Below are positions 46,164 through 47,171 of a stretch of DNA of 47,171 bases, one piece after another. The stretch covers positions 1 to 47,171 of the forward strand of contig JAPOTI010000142.1 in assembly GCA_026709265.1 (NCBI GenBank), given 5' to 3'. A program made the translations under genes and the position numbers. The DNA is from Paracoccaceae bacterium. Lineage in GTDB: Bacteria > Pseudomonadota > Alphaproteobacteria > Rhodobacterales > Rhodobacteraceae. The stretch's first letter is position 1. Each line of letters starts with the position of its first letter. The notes under the pieces are model-generated. The model saw nothing but the letters and a program-made list of their open reading frames with translations, was not told the DNA's origin and did no database searches.

Positions 46164-47086
46164 TATTCGACCTCGGCCTCGGCGACACGCCGATTGACGG
46201 CGTACAGGTAGAGATTGGTCAGCACGATCACGATGAACAGTACAATATAAGCGAGAGCCGAAGACTGGCTGGTTTTAAAAAACTGAAAGGCAGTCCGGTA
46301 AAGAAAGACGGCAATTGTCTCTGTCGAAGAGCCAGGGCCACCCTCCGTGATGATATATACGATATCAAAGAGTTTGAAGGTCTCGATTGTCCGGAAAAGC
46401 ACAGCAAGCAATAACAGGGATTTGATGTAGGGGAATGTGATGGTACGAAATGTCCGCCACCTGCTTGCGCGATCGATTTCAGCTGCCTCGTAGAGATATT
46501 TCGGAACCGAGACAAGTCCTGCAAGCACGAGGAGCATGACAAAAGGTGACCACATCCATGCGTCTGCAATGACGATTCCGGCGATCGCACCATATGGCGT
46601 GGCCAGTGTTACAAATGGCTCCGCGGTGAATATGTTCATGACGTAACTGACAACACCGAAAGTCGGTTCATAAAACAGTTTGAAGAAGACGCCGACGGAC
46701 ACGAAAGACAACATCATCGGCGTCAGGATTAGCATCAGAATGATGCGGCGAAGTGGAAAGGTCTTGGCAAGTAGTAATGCCAAAAGGAAACCGACAACCA
46801 ATTGCATGACCACTGATGATCCAACGATGATCGCGGTGGTTTGAAATCGCTCCCACACCTTGTCGTCGGTCAGCACATCAGCGTAATTGTCAAGACCCCG
46901 AAATTTAGGAATCCGTTGGCTGGAAGCTTTATAGTTGAAAAAGCTCAAGCCGAACGACCAGAGAAGCGGGAATATGTTCATCACAAAGAGGATGGCAAGT
47001 GCAGGCGTAACGAGCAGTGCTCCACGCCGCTTCGGGTCAAGGATCCAAGCACCAAACCCGCCTTGAGTGAATGCTGCTTCCGGCAT
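46163..47086 (-). CDS. Sugar ABC transporter permease (MalF-like)
   Basis: This is the first membrane subunit of the importer, 307 aa. Six membrane segments are visible; the EAA loop YEAAEIDRASRWRTFRTITFPYIKS and TEGGPGSSTETIAVFLYRTAF near the end are CUT1 hallmarks. The start ATG at 47086 follows a 12-bp hairpin (47119-47151). The gene encoding the solute-binding protein is expected to the right of the window, transcribed toward this gene. Confidence 0.93.
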   Translation of the reverse strand: MPEAAFTQGGFGAWILDPKRRGALLVTPALAILFVMNIFPLLWSFGLSFFNYKASSQRIPKFRGLDNYADVLTDDKVWERFQTTAIIVGSSVVMQLVVGFLLALLLAKTFPLRRIILMLILTPMMLSFVSVGVFFKLFYEPTFGVVSYVMNIFTAEPFVTLATPYGAIAGIVIADAWMWSPFVMLLVLAGLVSVPKYLYEAAEIDRASRWRTFRTITFPYIKSLLLLAVLFRTIETFKLFDIVYIITEGGPGSSTETIAVFLYRTAFQFFKTSQSSALAYIVLFIVIVLTNLYLYAVNRRVAEAEVE

Positions 47087-47118
47087 GTGAAGAGCCTGTT
47101 AAATTATGAGAGCAGAGT

Positions 47119-47151
47119 CACACAAGGCCCTGGTTTGGGGGGCCTTGTGTG
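47119..47151 (-). promoter_or_regulatory. Intercistronic stem-loop upstream of the sugar permease genes
   Basis: CACACAAGGCCC (47119-47130) pairs perfectly with GGGCCTTGTGTG (47140-47151) around a 9-nt loop. No T-run follows on the minus strand. Stems in this position between a binding-protein gene and its permease genes commonly stabilise the binding-protein message and lower permease expression. This role assumes a binding-protein gene just outside the window. Confidence 0.6.
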
Positions 47152-47171
47152 GGTGGTGTTGGTTTATTCGA

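Noticed and set aside
1..47171. Mobile elements, prophage or CRISPR arrays
   Set aside because: No transposase, integrase, phage structural gene or spaced direct repeats were seen.

Overview
The window looks like a chromosomal segment of a free-living, heterotrophic alphaproteobacterium. The main evidence is: a pdhA-pdhB-pdhC set whose E1-beta carries its own lipoyl domain, preceded by a small FtsB/DivIC protein; a run of D,D-carboxypeptidase, tmk, holB, TatD-type hydrolase and MBL-fold hydrolase; and a ribosomal operon rpsF-rpsR-rplI divergent from fabD-fabG-acpP-fabF-mltG. Base composition is fairly even. Genes are densely packed with many 4-bp stop/start overlaps (ATGA, GTGA, TTGA). I see no insertion sequence, prophage or CRISPR array. 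I cannot name the genus from sequence alone.

Layout. 1-2.7 kb: two polyamine-type ABC permeases; the first has a very large extracytoplasmic insertion. 2.9-8.4 kb (minus): AEC transporter, MBL hydrolase, TatD-like DNase, holB, tmk and a penicillin-binding D,D-carboxypeptidase, then tRNA-Ser(UGA). 9.3-15.7 kb: dxs on plus; a thioredoxin-like protein, rpe, acs and a glutathione S-transferase on minus. 15.7-17.6 kb (minus): a translationally coupled cassette of an acylphosphatase-like protein, a Rieske protein and a catalytic iron protein. The last two look like complementary halves of a Rieske oxygenase. 18.1-20.6 kb: 5-oxoprolinase pxpB-pxpC-pxpA. 20.8-22.1 kb (minus): rpsF-rpsR-rplI, with L9 carrying a long acidic tail.

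22.4-28.3 kb: six overlapping genes (flavin oxidoreductase, DUF1365, GPH-type MFS transporter, DUF3833, SDR, cyclopropane-fatty-acid-synthase family methyltransferase). This is probably a lipid-modification operon, placed between the ribosomal operon and the fatty-acid synthesis operon. 28.5-33.2 kb: fabD, fabG, acpP, fabF and mltG. 33.4 kb: cysE. 34.3-38.4 kb (minus): pdhC, pdhB, pdhA and ftsB-like. 38.7-47.1 kb: a sugar or sugar-acid catabolic region (lactonase-type amidohydrolase, SDR, two TIM-barrel isomerase/epimerase-like enzymes, Gfo/Idh/MocA dehydrogenase) next to a CUT1-type ABC importer. The importer's solute-binding protein probably lies just beyond the right edge.

The observations I would follow first are: the split Rieske oxygenase coupled to a divergent acylphosphatase-like protein; a perfect 39-bp palindrome at 43641-43679; the six-gene lipid operon with a possible ECF-sigma promoter; and the sugar ABC ATPase with a degenerate signature motif.
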